Shown here: positions 47,251 to 59,667 of the stretch, in pieces
Position numbering within the stretch: the stretch's first letter is position 1
Layout: the number at the start of each line of letters is the position of its first letter
The notes under the pieces: generated by a model
The model's input: the letters and a program-made list of their open reading frames with translations, nothing else
Told to the model about the DNA's origin: nothing
The model's database searches: none
Source of the DNA: Hericium rajendrae
Taxonomy: Eukaryota; Basidiomycota; Agaricomycetes; Russulales; Hericiaceae
Reading direction: 5' to 3'
DNA length: 64,000 nt
NCBI GenBank assembly: GCA_033439255.1
Contig: CM065879.1
Location: 352,501-416,500 of the forward strand
Translations under genes and position numbers: made by a program

Positions 47251-47837
47251 GCGGGATGCAACGCGCAGTCACTGCCACGTGACGAGGCTGCGAGACATGC
47301 GCATGCTCACTGTACCTCTCACAGCACACCCCGCGACGCTGCGCAGCCTCCCGTCGCCCGTCATGCGCCGCTTGCAGAAGTTCTACAAGCCCGCATTTTT
47401 CGGCGCGCTCTGTGGCACGCGCGAGGCCGAGCGCATGCACATGTGGCTCGAATGTGGGGCTGGTGGGGACCTGGGCACAATATTAAAAGGGATGGTCTTC
47501 ACCGAATCACAGTTTCTTCTCTGGTGTATATAGTGTAGTCTATGTATTATTGAGAATATACTGCTGTTTTTCAAACTATATATTATCTCAAGTGCCGTCA
47601 AGAGCCCTCAAGAGCCTGCAACTGCCACGTTAGGTGCTCTTCCGGATTTGGAAAGACATCTCTTGACATCTCTTGCAAGCGCTCGAAAAGAGCGTTCAAG
47701 CTTGATCGCAACTATCCAGAACATAAGAGTCCTTGAACGCGCTTGGGCTCTTGAGCCTCTTGCAAGACGCTTCAAGGACTTGCCTGTTCTACTGATGTAT
47801 CTTCCTCTGCCATTGGAAATGGTGAGGAACACCCCCG

Positions 47838-48509
47838 TCCCAGAAATCGCCTGGAAACATGGAGTCTCCAGAATCTCCCTGGCTACACACCTCCAACGGA
47901 CGAGGACATTCTTTGCCTGTATCGCGGGAGACCCGGCTGGACCAATGCCCCACGGGCTCAATGCTTCGAAGACTACAATCGCAAACAAGACGTAATGCTC
48001 GATAGAAAGTCGATAGAAGCGGCGGGGCACTGCACATGATGGGTGTGTGTTCGGATACTCTTCCCACCACCGCACCAGCGCATCGAGCTAACCCTCGCGC
48101 TCGTGCTATGCAGGGTCCTCCCGCCGAGGACGAGACCGACATCTACATGTACAACATCCCCAACTCGTCCGTCTCGATCCGCATCTGGCCAGGCGGCATG
48201 GCGCGGTACGGCCAGTACTGCCTCGAGTTCTTCAACACCGCAACACACAAGACCGTGAACACGCCAGACGGATTCCTTATCCATGGCCTCGCGCGATCCG
48301 GGATGTTCCAGTTCCAGCAACCCCTCGTGTCGTGGGAGCGCGCTTTCAACGGCAATGCGCCGATCCACGAGGGCTGCGAGAAGTACAGCGTCCCGGAGGG
48401 GTCGCACTGGAGACTGACGCACCCGGGCCACGAGGACTTTCTGTTCACGGTGCCGACGCGTGCGGCGCCGCAGTTCAACGCTCCGATACCCTACGTCCGA
48501 CCGGCGTAA
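47838..48509 (+). pseudogene. Damaged paralogue of the uncharacterised gene at 35 kb
   Basis: Exon 1 (about 47838-48040) reads ETWSLQNLPGYTPPTDEDIL and CFEDYNRKQD, then a 13 bp near-duplication (CGATAGAA repeated) shifts the frame before the GALHMMG that should end it. The intron is kept, and exon 2 (48115-48509) is fully open and well conserved: IPNSSVSIRIWPGGMARYGQ, TVNTPDGFLIHGLARSGM, PLVSWERAFNG. Exon 2 conservation suggests the break is recent, or that an alternative start in the open frame from 48036 rescues a shorter product. Confidence 0.55.
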
Positions 48510-48812
48510 TGTGTTATGTCCGCTGTCTCCTGTTTTCATTTTGTCCTGTCAGTCTTCATTCATATACGTGCTATGCTGCGATGCCGAAAAGTCCTCGCCA
48601 AGTGGTCTCTGAAATGGTAATTCAGTGGGATATCTCACAGGAGCTTCCTACGGTACAAACATGAGATGTATCTGTGTATGGATTGCCCAGCATTGGCATG
48701 GACGTCAGGCGAGAGCAAGAGGCTGGGTGCTTATTTGCCTCGATTTATGATGCTCTAATCTTGAACTGATCGCTAAAGCTCCCATCCTCTGCGCTAGTTG
48801 GGATGATGAAGT

Positions 48813-50399
48813 TCACATTTCATACAGCCTTTTGGGCATACAAGTCAGGACGAGCTCATCAACCCACTCCTTCGAAGCATCCACCACCGATCTATCGTCA
48901 CCGGGCAACCTCCGCAACGTCAACACCTTAATCCCCGCACCGGATATTCGACGCGCTCGCAACATTGCCAGTAAGTTCCTTTGCACCGTATCTGCGCTAT
49001 CTCCATTGGCCGATGCCCTTATCATGGTCAGGTCCTCCAGCTGAGGGAACAGCATCATACGGCCATCATCATCGGCGCCCTCAATCGGCTCGTTCCTCGT
49101 GAGCAAGGCGACCATGGAGGTGTCGTCCATCCCGGATACAGTGAGCTTCTTGACGGCCGGCATGGAACGGAGGAAAAACTCCAGCTCCGCAGGCTGCGGC
49201 TCGTTAATGACCATCTTCAGGACCGTGACGTCAGCCAGGCGCAGTGTCTCGCTGACCTCCTGCAGCACGCCCGGCCACGGGCGAGCTTCAGGCGACCATG
49301 TAGCGCTGATCATTGCATCGCGCGTGTCGTCCGACTGTGCGTCGTCCCAAGCGACCAGGAACGCGCGAAACTTGGACGGGGACCACGATGCCATGGATAG
49401 CTTCTTGATGGTACGACCAGCGGGATTGGTCCTGTTGCAGATGTGACGTGTAAGCAGAGGGAACAGCGGCCCTGGCTGTGCCGTTGAACGCATTGTCCAG
49501 CCATATTCGACCTGGACTCTTTCTATGGCTGGCAAGTTAAGGTGCGAGAATAGGACAACAAGTTCGTGATCGTGTGCGGCGTGTATAGTGATTGTCTTGA
49601 GATGATTCAAGGCAAGATGTCGGTTGTCGTCCTGTCCGATGCTGAGGGAAATTTCATCCCACAGCCTTATTGGTTGCAAGACCTCTGACAGCACTATGGA
49701 CTCCAGCCGAGGAGAACGGCGGAGCAGCTCCACGCACTGCATGACCGTCATACACTTCGCTCGAGGATAGTGGGGTGCATCGAGCTCGAGGATTGTGAGA
49801 TTACGGAGATATGATGCATCCCACGAAGCGGGCACCCAGCCTCGCAGGACGAGCTCGCGCAATCGAGGCAGCGTGGATGCAGTCATGGTGTCTGGAAGAG
49901 CATGGGTTTCTGTTGCATATTGGACTTGAATGGTAAGATGTTCGAGAAGAGGCGCGTGCTGGCCGAGTTGTTTGACTGCATGCCTCACATTATGTATCAT
50001 TTTGGCACATAGATAAAGGCGCGTTAGGCGGAGTAGTTCAGCTGGAGCGAATGCCGTCTCAGGGAACGCCGCCGGATTAATTGAATGGTCGGCAGAGATG
50101 AGGGAGAGTGTGATGGGTAGACCATTTGATCGACGGAGAGCCTCTGTGATCCACGGTCCCGACAGCTCGGAGGAGATGTCTGCCCATAGTGCTCGGTCGC
50201 CAATGGCCACATCTCTCCAAAATTGGCAGACGTAGGTCACGTAGATCTACCCGAGGTATTTACGTCTAACGGATTTCATCCACTTGCTGAACGGAGGAAA
50301 GATGATTGATAGGATCCTGAATATGGGCGAGAGGATCTCTGGAGGAAGGCGAGAGCCTGTAGTAACATTCCCGCCATGATGGTGGTCATCGCGAGACAT
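48813..50399 (-). pseudogene. F-box gene copy 7 with a stop codon inside the F-box region
   Basis: From ATG 50399 the frame runs LPPEILSPIFRILSIIFPP and then meets TAG at 50249-50247, at the place of the Trp in the paralogues' LGWIYVSHV. Downstream the same frame is open to 48813 (IYVTYVCQFWRDVAIGDRAL, LPRLRELVLRGWVPASWDAS, YLRNLTILEL). A protein of 475 residues could start at Met 50240 but would lack the F-box helix that contacts Skp1. Only one base separates TAG from the expected TGG. Apart from this stop the gene looks undamaged, so inactivation is recent, or the shortened product is used. Confidence 0.8.
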
Positions 50400-52283
50400 A
50401 TCGAGAGTTGTAATCACTGAAGGGCAGGCAGAATATCGTTTAACGCTCCTCCTGTCACCGTGCGCCCACGCGCAACACTACTTTAGGGCCTCGACATGTG
50501 TCCTGAACTCGGATAGTGCTCACATCATTAGTGTCCGACCAGACTGGTGACCGTGTCCCTCGTATACAATGACGGACGCGACGAGTATTATGTAGACGAC
50601 CAGTCTATATACCTCTCGCAGCTGATTCCGGCACAAGTCACCTGTTAAGACGCAATCATGCGTATGTGCTCTGCGGATGAAGGAAAAGACGTACCTGTGT
50701 GCGGACAACCGCCTCGGCGGCGTTGCCAGCAAAAGAGCTACTAGACCTGACGGGCGCTTGTCGAACGAACGTCAGCACACTTGTAAGCGCCCGTCGCGTT
50801 CAACGTTTCTCTCAGCGACAAAGACTTCATTGTCTAGTACCAAGTTATTTCTCGTTTTCAAAGACCTTTTTGCGCTAAAGAACGTCAAGGCAAAGCAGAT
50901 GCCGTTAAGTATTCGAGTAGCAACGGACAACGCTATTCGTGCCTAGCATTCACATCTCCCGCTTGACGAAGACAATTTACAGCAAAGCAAGTCTCTTATA
51001 TCGGTTTGCTAATTCAACCTATGCAAACGACACGACAGTGACACGACTCGATCGAAGAACAGTAATGTCAATTATGCCTCGAGACCGGATGATAGGACTG
51101 TTGAAAGGTCAGCACTGGTAGCCTTTGCCTTGCATTAATGTTTGCTTTGGAATGGGCCGTGGTGGAAACATGATCCTCATTGAAAATCGCCACGGTCTCC
51201 GAGGACTTCAAGATTACCGAAGTGGAAGCCATTCGTTTCTTCCCTTGTGAGTCAGTCGATTGTTCTCGTCTGGTTCGTCTTGTCAGCACAATCATTAGGC
51301 TCTTGTATCATAATGTGAGGCCTGAACATCATGCCCTCCGAATTGCAAGTCTCGGTGCTGGGCCAGGCAATGTGACCAGAGGCTCATCCACAGCGCCACC
51401 TCGCGTTCTCTTCTACTCGCCTCAGTGAAATGAATGAACCTTCGGCAACGGGATCAACGCACGGGCATCAAGGGCACGACAGCCCGCTTCTCCGCTATCG
51501 ACACGCCAAACTCGTCACCGAGCTTCCGTCCTTGTTCTGCGTGTGCATGCACGGAATCGATGCTTCTCATGTCCGAAACCTTGTTCCACCAATGTCGCAC
51601 ACCGTCCTGTACCGCGGCCACGCCTCGTGGCGCACACATGTCGCCGGAGCGTGCGCCGCGAAGGCTACCACTGCCTGTCGCGTCTGATAAGTACCCAGTA
51701 CCGTTCGTGCTTCGCCTCACATCGTCTTTCTTCCGTCTATGGTCTTTGCAGCGGGTGTTTCACCTTTGATTCAGCTTCATATAGCTTTGCCTTCGAGCTT
51801 CGTGCAGGACACCGCGGAGCAGAACAGAAGCGGCCGATGATCCATTAATGATGGCTGACTTGGAACAAGGACATCATCTCACCATCTCATCGCCATTGTG
51901 AGTTTTCATCTTCATGCTGTGAGTGATACATCGACAAGGATGCTTTGACTGGAAGTGAGCATAGCCTATGACTTCCTATCGTTGAAATCTTTTGATTGAA
52001 GTCATTGGTATATCCTCGGTGATTTACTGACGATGTTCTCTGCTACTGCACAACTCGAAACCGAGATATACGGGCGATGAACATTTCGGCTTTGTCTACG
52101 GCCCGAGAAAGGTGGGAGCCAAACGGACACGTTGATTCACTACAAACACAGCGTACATGCAAAGACACACATTGGTACAGATGATGGTATATTTGGACGG
52201 AACAGTGAAACAGCGTAAGAGAGTACCGAGCGCCCAGCCAACGCTTGACATGGATATACAGTTTCTCTTGTCATCGTAGGCCT
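50400..52283. other. Long intergenic region, no gene recognised
   Basis: Contains hairpin repeat H copy 3 (50542-50605) in the 5' flank of F-box copy 7. Several short frames on both strands are unconvincing. Base composition is AT-richer than in the neighbours. Confidence 0.45.
50542..50605. repeat. Short hairpin repeat H, copy 3
   Basis: Begins GACTGGTGACCGTGTCCCTC, contains CAATGACGGACG, and ends CCAGTC, the complement of its start; interrupted palindrome of about 64 bp. Confidence 0.6.
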
Positions 52284-53150
52284 TCACAGACGCACAGGCG
52301 TCGGCTGCATCTTCGTGCTAAACGCCGAGGCGACCATACGCCCCGTGTCCTTGTCCACGACCTGACCCGCCATCAGACATTTTAGCTCATATGAAATCAA
52401 AAGTCAAAGCACGTACTTCACACGAAGCGCTCATAACCCGCTGGCCAAGGGTCACGGTCGTGCTAACGAAGCGAAGGCACATACCCCTATTGAGCAAGTA
52501 TGAGCAAGGGGATGCGAAGAAGGCGAGATACTGACGGCGGCGCTGGTGAGTGGTACGTGATCTGCATGCTTTGCGTGACGCCGACGCCGTTCATATTTTG
52601 CAAGATGCCTAGCGCCGTCAACGGGACGCCGATGCAGCTAAAGCCCACGCGTCGGCTCGAAGCGCCACGACTCGGGTGGAGCACGCTCACTTGTCAATGA
52701 TATACGCCATGCACCCGCCGTGCATCATGCCGGCACCGTTCAACATATCTGTAGACCCGGACCCAGACCCATGAATTTGTGACGCATCTCAGCAGACTGT
52801 GCATCGCACTCACTCTTCGCCACCACGACCTCAGCGACGGACGTGACCTCGAGGCGGCCCTGCTTCTGCGGGTTGTGCTCCGCGGACAGCTCGACGAGGC
52901 GCACGGCCTTGCCGACGGAGTGCGCAAAGGCGTCCGCCGCGCCGACGCCGTACGCGTCGAATGTGTTCAGCGCGAGCTGCTTGACGCGGTCCGGGACGTT
53001 CCCGCGCACGCCAGACGCGTCGCCGCAGTCAGGGAGCGAGTGCGGGTCGATCCACGGCGTCGCGCCCGCGGACGATCTGTCCGATCGTCGAGGGGAAGGG
53101 GCCATCACGGGCGTCGTCGATGGCGGCATCGGTGGGGGCGTGAAGTGCAA
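52284..53150 (-). CDS. Hotdog-fold acyl-CoA thioesterase (PaaI/ACOT13-like)
   Basis: Hydrolyses acyl-CoA or related thioesters; substrate unknown. 214 residues from five exons: 53150-52814, 52748-52691, 52637-52536, 52486-52417, 52361-52284. The hotdog helix motif is MLNGAGMMHGGCMAYIIDN, with HGG as in PaaI-type enzymes, then ALGILQNMNGVGVTQSMQIT, YHSPAPP and LRFVSTTVTLGQRV, ending CEVVDKDTGRMVASAFSTKM. The phase-2 donor of exon 3 is GTCAGT; using the later GT would break the frame. The N-terminus has several Met and a Pro-rich start, so the true start may be MAPSPRR. No clear targeting signal. Confidence 0.88.
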
Positions 53151-54252
53151 ATACAGTCTATACGGGAGCTTTGGCGAGCAGAGGCTCGGCTGAAGTCTGA
53201 AGCGCGGAGTCGAGAGGGGAGGAAGGCGCGGCGGGCAGAGTGGTGCCGCGCTCGAGTATACATACCCGTACCGCGTCCGGCTGAGAACCGCGGAATCATT
53301 TCGATCTTGGACGCATGCCTATTCCGTTGTGTGCAGGCACGGTGCCAGCGCCGACCGCAGAACCGCAGCGTGATCTCAGGGAATCTGCGCACGCGTCCGA
53401 GTCCCGCCCCACCCACCCGTCCTTCCAATCCAATGCAGATGTGACCCGAATCGTCGAGCTGCCGGCGGATGCGGGGCCGCGCTTGCCTTCTTGCGCACAA
53501 GGGCGGCGGTGCCATCACGCTGATATAGGAGATACGGGGCCATACGCGCAATCCAGGCGACGATGTGCCTACGTGGTGGTGGGACATCTCCGTGCTGTGT
53601 AATGGCGACGTCGGTGTGAGCCTGAGAACATCGAAGTGTGAATATCATCAGAAGCATCGCCGAATCTGTTCCTCGGAGTTGCCTTGAACTGAAGTATATT
53701 TGCGTCTGACGTTCGTGGCATGCCGCTGACATCAGATTTCTGCTCAGTACATCGGTCGAGGTTGTTGTCGTAAGTGAAGGCCGAGTCCAGCTACAGTGTC
53801 CAGTACAGGGCCCGGATTACAACAAACACTGCAGCGTAGGAGGACTTCCTAAGCTGGCTAGACTAGGACGCCACGGGTGAACCACAAACGCCACGAAGAT
53901 TGACCGCCGAAAAACGAAGAAAGCGGTGGGTCAAAGATAATCGCTTCTATGATCTAGTTGTTGCTGACCATTCTGCAACACGAAAATGCCATGCATGGGA
54001 AATAGAACATCGTACCGAATTCGGGAACATATCGAGCATGTTCCTGCAATGGACTCCGGCTAAGCGATCGCGCGAGCCGGCTGCCGTCATGATGCTGCAG
54101 CAAAGTCCTAAGGTTCTAGAGATGTCATATGCCAAAGCAGACCTGGTAACCTGCCCAGTTCGTACGCATGCAACCAAAAACAACCGCGCAACGACAACAG
54201 CGACAAAGCGACACAACATAACCAATACAGCAGACGAGCATCTGCACACGCA
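53151..54252. other. Intergenic region, no gene recognised
   Basis: Shared 5' flank of the thioesterase gene and 3' flank of CDC20. Open frames here are shadows or too short to support. Confidence 0.4.
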
Positions 54253-56013
54253 TCAGCGCAACGCCAAGATGCCCGAGCCTGTGACGCCCCCGCGCCCCTC
54301 CTTGCTATCCTTCTTCTTTTTCGCGACCGGCGCGTCCCAGATGCGCCAGAACTTGAGGTTCTCATCGCCCGCGCCGGTGCACACGACGTCGCCCGCAGGG
54401 CTGACGCAGCTGAAGAGCACGCGCGAGTCGTGCGCGTCGCGAATCTCGGCCACGCGCTCGAGCGACGGGTACGCGTGCACCATGATCGAGTTGTTCGGGT
54501 ACCCGTGCGTCGTGAGCAGCTCCTTCTTGTGCGGCGCCCACTGCGCGGAAGTCACCTGCGCGGGCGTCTTCAGCGAGTGCAGCCGGGCACCAGTCGTGCT
54601 GTTCCAGATGTGCACTGTCGCGTCGTTCGTCCCGCCTCCGCTCGCCAGGAGCGACGGCTGCCAGGGACACCAGGCAATCGCCTACCTCACTGTGAGCATT
54701 TGGCCGGGCCAGAGGTTGAGAGACATACCTTGACAGCAGCAGTGTGATTTCGCTTCGTCCACTTGGCCACGCCCCGCGCGCCCTCCGTCACGTCGCCCAA
54801 CCGCCCGTCCCATATGTTGACAACATTATCATTTCCTCCGCTCGCCAGCAGCTCGCCGTCCAGTCTCCACTTTAGCCCGCACACCTCCCCAGTGTGCCCG
54901 ATCAGCTCCATCACCTTATGTCGCGCGATCCGCACATCGTGATGCCAGATGCTCCCGTCCCCGCACCCAGAGGTCAGCACGTGCCCATGCCAGCTGAGCG
55001 TCGCGATCTGGCCCTGGTGCCCGCCCATCGTGCGGAGCTTCTGCCCCGCCTCGTGGTCCCACAGCTCGACGTCGCCGTTCCCGAGCCCGACGCCGAGGAA
55101 CGCGCCGTCGTTCGAGAAGTCGACCGCGGAGACGTACGAGCCCTCGACCGCCTCGCCAACGTGCACGACGGCGCCGGTGTCGGCCTTCCAGACGTACGTG
55201 TTCTCGCCAAGCGCGACGGCGACGACGTTCGAGGGCGACCAGCTGAGAAGGTTGAGGTAGAAGTCGTCGACCATGCCCGGCGCGTCGAGCACGCGCTCCG
55301 GCTGCGTCGGGATCTTGCGCGCCTTGTTCGTCGTCGCGCCCGTTGAGGACGGCAGTGCGCCTGGGCGCGCGTACAGCGGGCGCGCAAACTCGCGCTGCGC
55401 GGCGAGTGTGCTGTCCGCGGCGGCGGGCGGGGCCTCGTGGTACGCGAGAACGCGCTTGTTGAGCGGGACGCCGGCGGCGGCGGCGAGGCGCGCAGTATGC
55501 CCTGGCGAGGCGGACTGCGGGTTGAGCGACATTGCATCGAGCGTCGCCGCAACGGCGGACTCCTCGCGGTTCGTGATGAAGCGATCGCGCGAGTCGCGCT
55601 GTGCAGAGGTGATGAGGGCGACAGGATGAAAGAAAGTAAGAAAGGAGACGCACGTTCACCACCGCGGGCGTCGAGCGCGACCGCTTGGTCTCGGATCGGG
55701 GCGGGGGGACATAGTCCCGCGAGACGACGTCCAGCTTCGCCTCGATGCCACCCTTGCGCACGACGCCGCCGCTGGCTTGGCGAGAGAGCGACTCTGAGAC
55801 ATGAATGCTACCGGTAGTGGCGCGCTTAACGGGCGACGACGGGCGCGAGATGAATGGATTCGTAGTGTCAAAGGCAGCCTGCTTGCCCGACTTTTTCGTG
55901 GGCGAGGAGATGAAGACATTGTTCAGCCCCGAGATGACGGACGGCGTGAGGGGAGTCTTGGCCGCGTCCGACCGCGAACGATGGCGGCTCGGTGTTTTTG
56001 GGTTGTACGCCAT
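54253..56013 (-). CDS. cdc20: Cdc20/Fizzy-type activator of the anaphase-promoting complex
   Basis: WD40 co-activator that brings substrates to the APC/C at the metaphase-anaphase switch. 552 residues from three exons: 56013-55654, 55598-54729, 54681-54253. The N-terminus is Ser/Lys-rich with TP and SP sites; a C-box-like DRFITNR follows the first intron. The propeller starts LDAPGMVDDFYLNLLSWSP, with VALGENTYVWKADTG, then GGHQGQIATLSW, IGHTGEVCGLKWRLDG and ASGGNDNVVNIWD, the region expected to bind D-box degrons, and ends with WAPHKKELLTTHGYPNNSI and FWRIWD. The last two residues are LR, a conservative form of the IR tail that docks on the APC/C. A complete gene. Confidence 0.95.
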
Positions 56014-56668
56014 GCAGAGCGGGTCGGAAAGGAAGAAAACTGGATGTGCGTTGCGAAAACAGATAGAAAGCTAGTGATTCTGACCGGGAGTCAGAGTCAA
56101 GTCAGAGCGCACAATAAATTGTAGCCTGAGCCTCTTGCAACGAGGAAACCAGCAGGCGCGTCCACTTCAACACCACGTGGAAGACACGTGGAAGACAAGA
56201 CAAGCGATCAGGTGATCGCGTATCATGTTCACACTTGCCACACTTGCCGGCCTGAGTCCATCATGACCTTGATGACAGGCAAGAGAGATACCTGGATCTA
56301 TGTACGAGATAAATGGAACAGGCTAGAGGGGAATGGAGGGAGGAAGAAATGAGAAACGAGAGAGCTTGGCCAAAGCTTGGCCGAACGCGACGCGATATAG
56401 GGTTATTTGTCTCTATTGACGCGTCTGTCACCTGCTGCTCGGTAACAACATTATGTCTGCCATCGAACTTGAAGCGCCTCAATCCTCCGACTTCGAGGAG
56501 AAACGCGGACGTCAGACATCTACAGGTGAGTGAAGCATGAGTTCAGACTGTTTATACCTTCTTCCTTACTCGAGTAGGTGACCAGGTCACTGAACCTACC
56601 GACCCCATCCACAATTCTAGCTCTCGGCATCCTCGTACTACAGTATGCCAACGAAGGTACATACATGT

Positions 56669-57220
56669 CTACTTATCTCGATTGAACAGCACACCAAGGT
56701 GTTTAAGAAGATAACGTAGCGTAGATTCGCTAGCCTGACACCCCTTGATGGACAGTTTTCGAATACGTGCCCCCAGCGCAGACCGCTTCCTCAACACTCC
56801 AAGCAGCATATCACCGAGACGTAGGTATGGATCTCTATGTTTCTTAACCCTCAAATATGCCAGTTTTGGATGCCAGTTCTGGAAAAGAAGTGAGCCTTCA
56901 TCCATTGACACTTGCTCGCCGACCTCTGCGGCTTCGGGGTTTGGGGGGACAACACCGTCCGTGGTCTCCAGACAGTGGAGAAGCGGCCCGAAACCATCCC
57001 CCCTCAGTGTAATCTCCTTCACTACAGTCATACAGCGAAATGCGTGGCGCGCCTCCCGCGCTCGCTCGCCGATGCGGACTGTGCCGACTCGGACACGTTC
57101 GATATCGACGCGGTGGACATGAAATCCTCCGGGACCGTCGACGCGCGGCTGTCCTCGTCCTTCTCTGCCACTGCAAAGTTTAGCTGCAGGAGATTCGCGG
57201 TCGGCGAGAGCGGCGACATG
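56669..57220 (-). pseudogene. C-terminal fragment of an F-box gene (copy 8 family)
   Basis: Only the last about 170 residues of a copy 8/9-like protein remain: LLFQNWHPKLAYLRVKKHRD and KRSALGARIRKLSIKGCQAS match copy 8's LLFPNLTHLRI and KRSALGARINTLSIKNW. The part before 57050 is out of frame (LLQLNFAVAEKDEDSR in another frame). It lies immediately downstream of copy 8 in the same orientation, a decayed tandem duplicate. Confidence 0.65.
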
Positions 57221-57460
57221 TATTAAAGGTACGTGTCCATTCAATTAATGCGTCTTGAGTACAAACTCAATGTTTCTCAGATCTCCACGATCCTTCGCCT
57301 GAAAACACTAACTCATTTTCGATTTATTCGGAGACGGCAAGCATCCCGTGCATTCCCTACCTCTGCTCGCTGAACCTGGGGTTGATTCCATCTTCATTTC
57401 TGACTCTCGATCATGGTGCCCCTCCCATTCTGCGCGTCTGCATGTACGTGTTCCCTGTTC

Positions 57461-59284
57461 TCAGTGGCGCAAAATCTCGACATGCTCACGAATACGATCC
57501 AACGTCTCTTCGCTACCGCTCCAATTCTTTATCGACAGCGTGTTGATACGTGCCCCCAGTGCAGAACGCTTCTGAACTACACTTCGCAGCAAGTTGCTAA
57601 ACGGATCCCCGCCTTTGTCTTGTGGCCTCGCCATGTCAAATGGTGCTGCCATGATCCTCAGATGTGTGAGGTTCGGGAATAAAAGCGAAGCCTTCTTTGT
57701 TGAAGCCTTCCCATTAACGATCGAAGTTTGTGGGTCTGGGGAAGCTCGGATGTGCGTAATCTCCAAAAGACCGAGAAGAGGGCTAATTCCAATTCCCTTC
57801 AGCTTGATCTGCGTCACCGCAGGCATGCGAATAAACGACTCCTTGAATGTGTCGTAGACAGTTTCGTCAAATTTTGTTGATTCCAAGATGAGGTACGTGA
57901 CCCTGCGCAAGTCGAAAGAATCGAGTAACTGCTGCACTAAGGGAACACGTTCTATCGTCGACAAAATGTTCCATTGCAAGGAAAAGGGTGGCTTTTCGGA
58001 TATTCTGCTGCCTTGTTCAAACCATGCATAAAGTAGAACTTCCATACCACCATAGCACTGGTCGCATTCGAGTCGCATTGAGGTTGGGGAAGGAAGAGTG
58101 GAAGGATCGTTCGTGCCGACGAAAGCGGTTACGAGAGAGATGATGCAGCACATCTCCTCGATGTCACCACCCCAGAAATGGAATTTCACTTGTGCAGTTC
58201 GTGGAATAGTCAGGCTAGCCAGAAGTTGAGTGCTCTTCGTATCCACTTGGCCCTTGAACAATAATGTTTTCAGAGCAGGCAAAGAAACTTTGCCGCCATC
58301 GGGAAGGTGTTTCTCCGGAGTCTCGCTCTCACCGTTGGTGATCTTCAAACTCTCCAATGCCGGAGAATTCCTGAGGAGAGTCAACAATGTAGCAAGCGCA
58401 GGCGAAGCATCGAATTGGAAGTGCAGCTCGAGATCTGTGAGATTATGAATGAAAGATATGTCCAGCTTCATCTTGCAGAGGCCGCGAGCGATGAAGTGGC
58501 GTAAAGAGGGCAAATGACGCATGAAGATATCCGATGCTATCGCATCGGATTTTGTGACATTGTCTAGAGTCAATGATTCTAGCATCGGCGCAGGTGTTTG
58601 AGACTCACCAGCACTTCGAGCCTGCACTCTTCGAGTCGCCTACGCTCAGGATGATACGTCGAGCCGTCTGAAAGGTAAAGGCCCTTCATTCGCCATACAA
58701 GGTCCGGAGCGAGTGCTTTAAGGACAACATTGCGGACTGCTCGGCTTTGGTCGATACATGCTGAAATAGTAAACGGAGCCTGCTTGGACCTTGTGAGCAT
58801 CTCGTCCATCCACGGGCCCGTTTGTGGTGCGCCGATATTCGTCCAAAGAGCGGGCGTGGAAATCGCCGCCTGCCTCCAACGTCGGCACACGTGGGTCACG
58901 GTGATCCACCCGAGGCGTCGTCTCTCGCCCATCCAGTCACCAGGCTTTGGGGGCGGGTCACAGTCCGAGAGGGCAGCGAAAATGTGCGTTAGGATCTCGG
59001 AAGGAAGTCGCGCGGTAATGGAGAGATCATTGACATGAGTGATTATGAGCGTGATGAGATCTTTTATTGCTTTGAGCTCAATGAAAAGCGCATTACGAGC
59101 GTGATCTACGGTCTCTTTGGAGCTAGCAGAAGCAGGTTTACTGTCAATGATTACAAGTCTTGCCTGTAGACATTTCGTCCAATAATTCCTGCGAATGCAA
59201 AAACAAGACGCTTAGACTAGGAAACGACCGTGATGCTGTGGTAACGCACCAAGCTCCTTGCTCCTCTGAAAGAGACGGATCCAT
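57461..59284 (-). pseudogene. F-box gene copy 8, full length but frameshifted
   Basis: First exon 59284-59250 (35 nt, MDPSLSEEQGA), intron, second exon from about 59190. The protein reads NYWTKCLQARLVIIDSKPAS, an Ala/Ile-rich helix, the F-box LPSEILTHIFAALSDCDPP, LGWITVTHVCRRWRQ, LWTNIGAPQTGPWMDEM, then reaches LVSLK near 58600 where the frame changes by one base. The next frame continues at once with PAPMLESLTLDNVTKSD and stays open to the stop at 57461. A 30 nt intron would be too short to explain the change. Either a recent one-base deletion or an assembly error; everything else is intact and parallel to copy 9. Confidence 0.75.
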
Positions 59285-59667
59285 GCTCGGTATTGAAGTC
59301 AAAGTGGTAACTGCGTTTTGGACTGTGCTGAGAGGAGCCAGAATAAAAATGCAGAACCTGGACAAGAACCTGTGGCTACTGTCGCAACGAGGAAACAAGC
59401 AGGCGCGGCTGGTCCCTCGAACGCGTGCACACGTGCCAGACGTGAAGAGCGAATCTCACTCTCTGTGCGATATTTGTTAAACTATAAAAAGCATATATCA
59501 TCGCATACTAGTCTTCATACATTATACACTGCATATAACTATTGTCGAATAATTCCAACATCCCTTCCACCCGCTTGCTGACCTGAGCTGACCGCCGATA
59601 CGCGACTTCAGACTTGCCACCTCATACCAAGGATATGTCGCATGGAAGCTCGTAGTAGCCTTCCTGA
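59285..59667. other. Short intergenic region between F-box copies 8 and 9
   Basis: No gene seen; 3' flank of copy 9 and 5' flank of copy 8. Confidence 0.4.
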
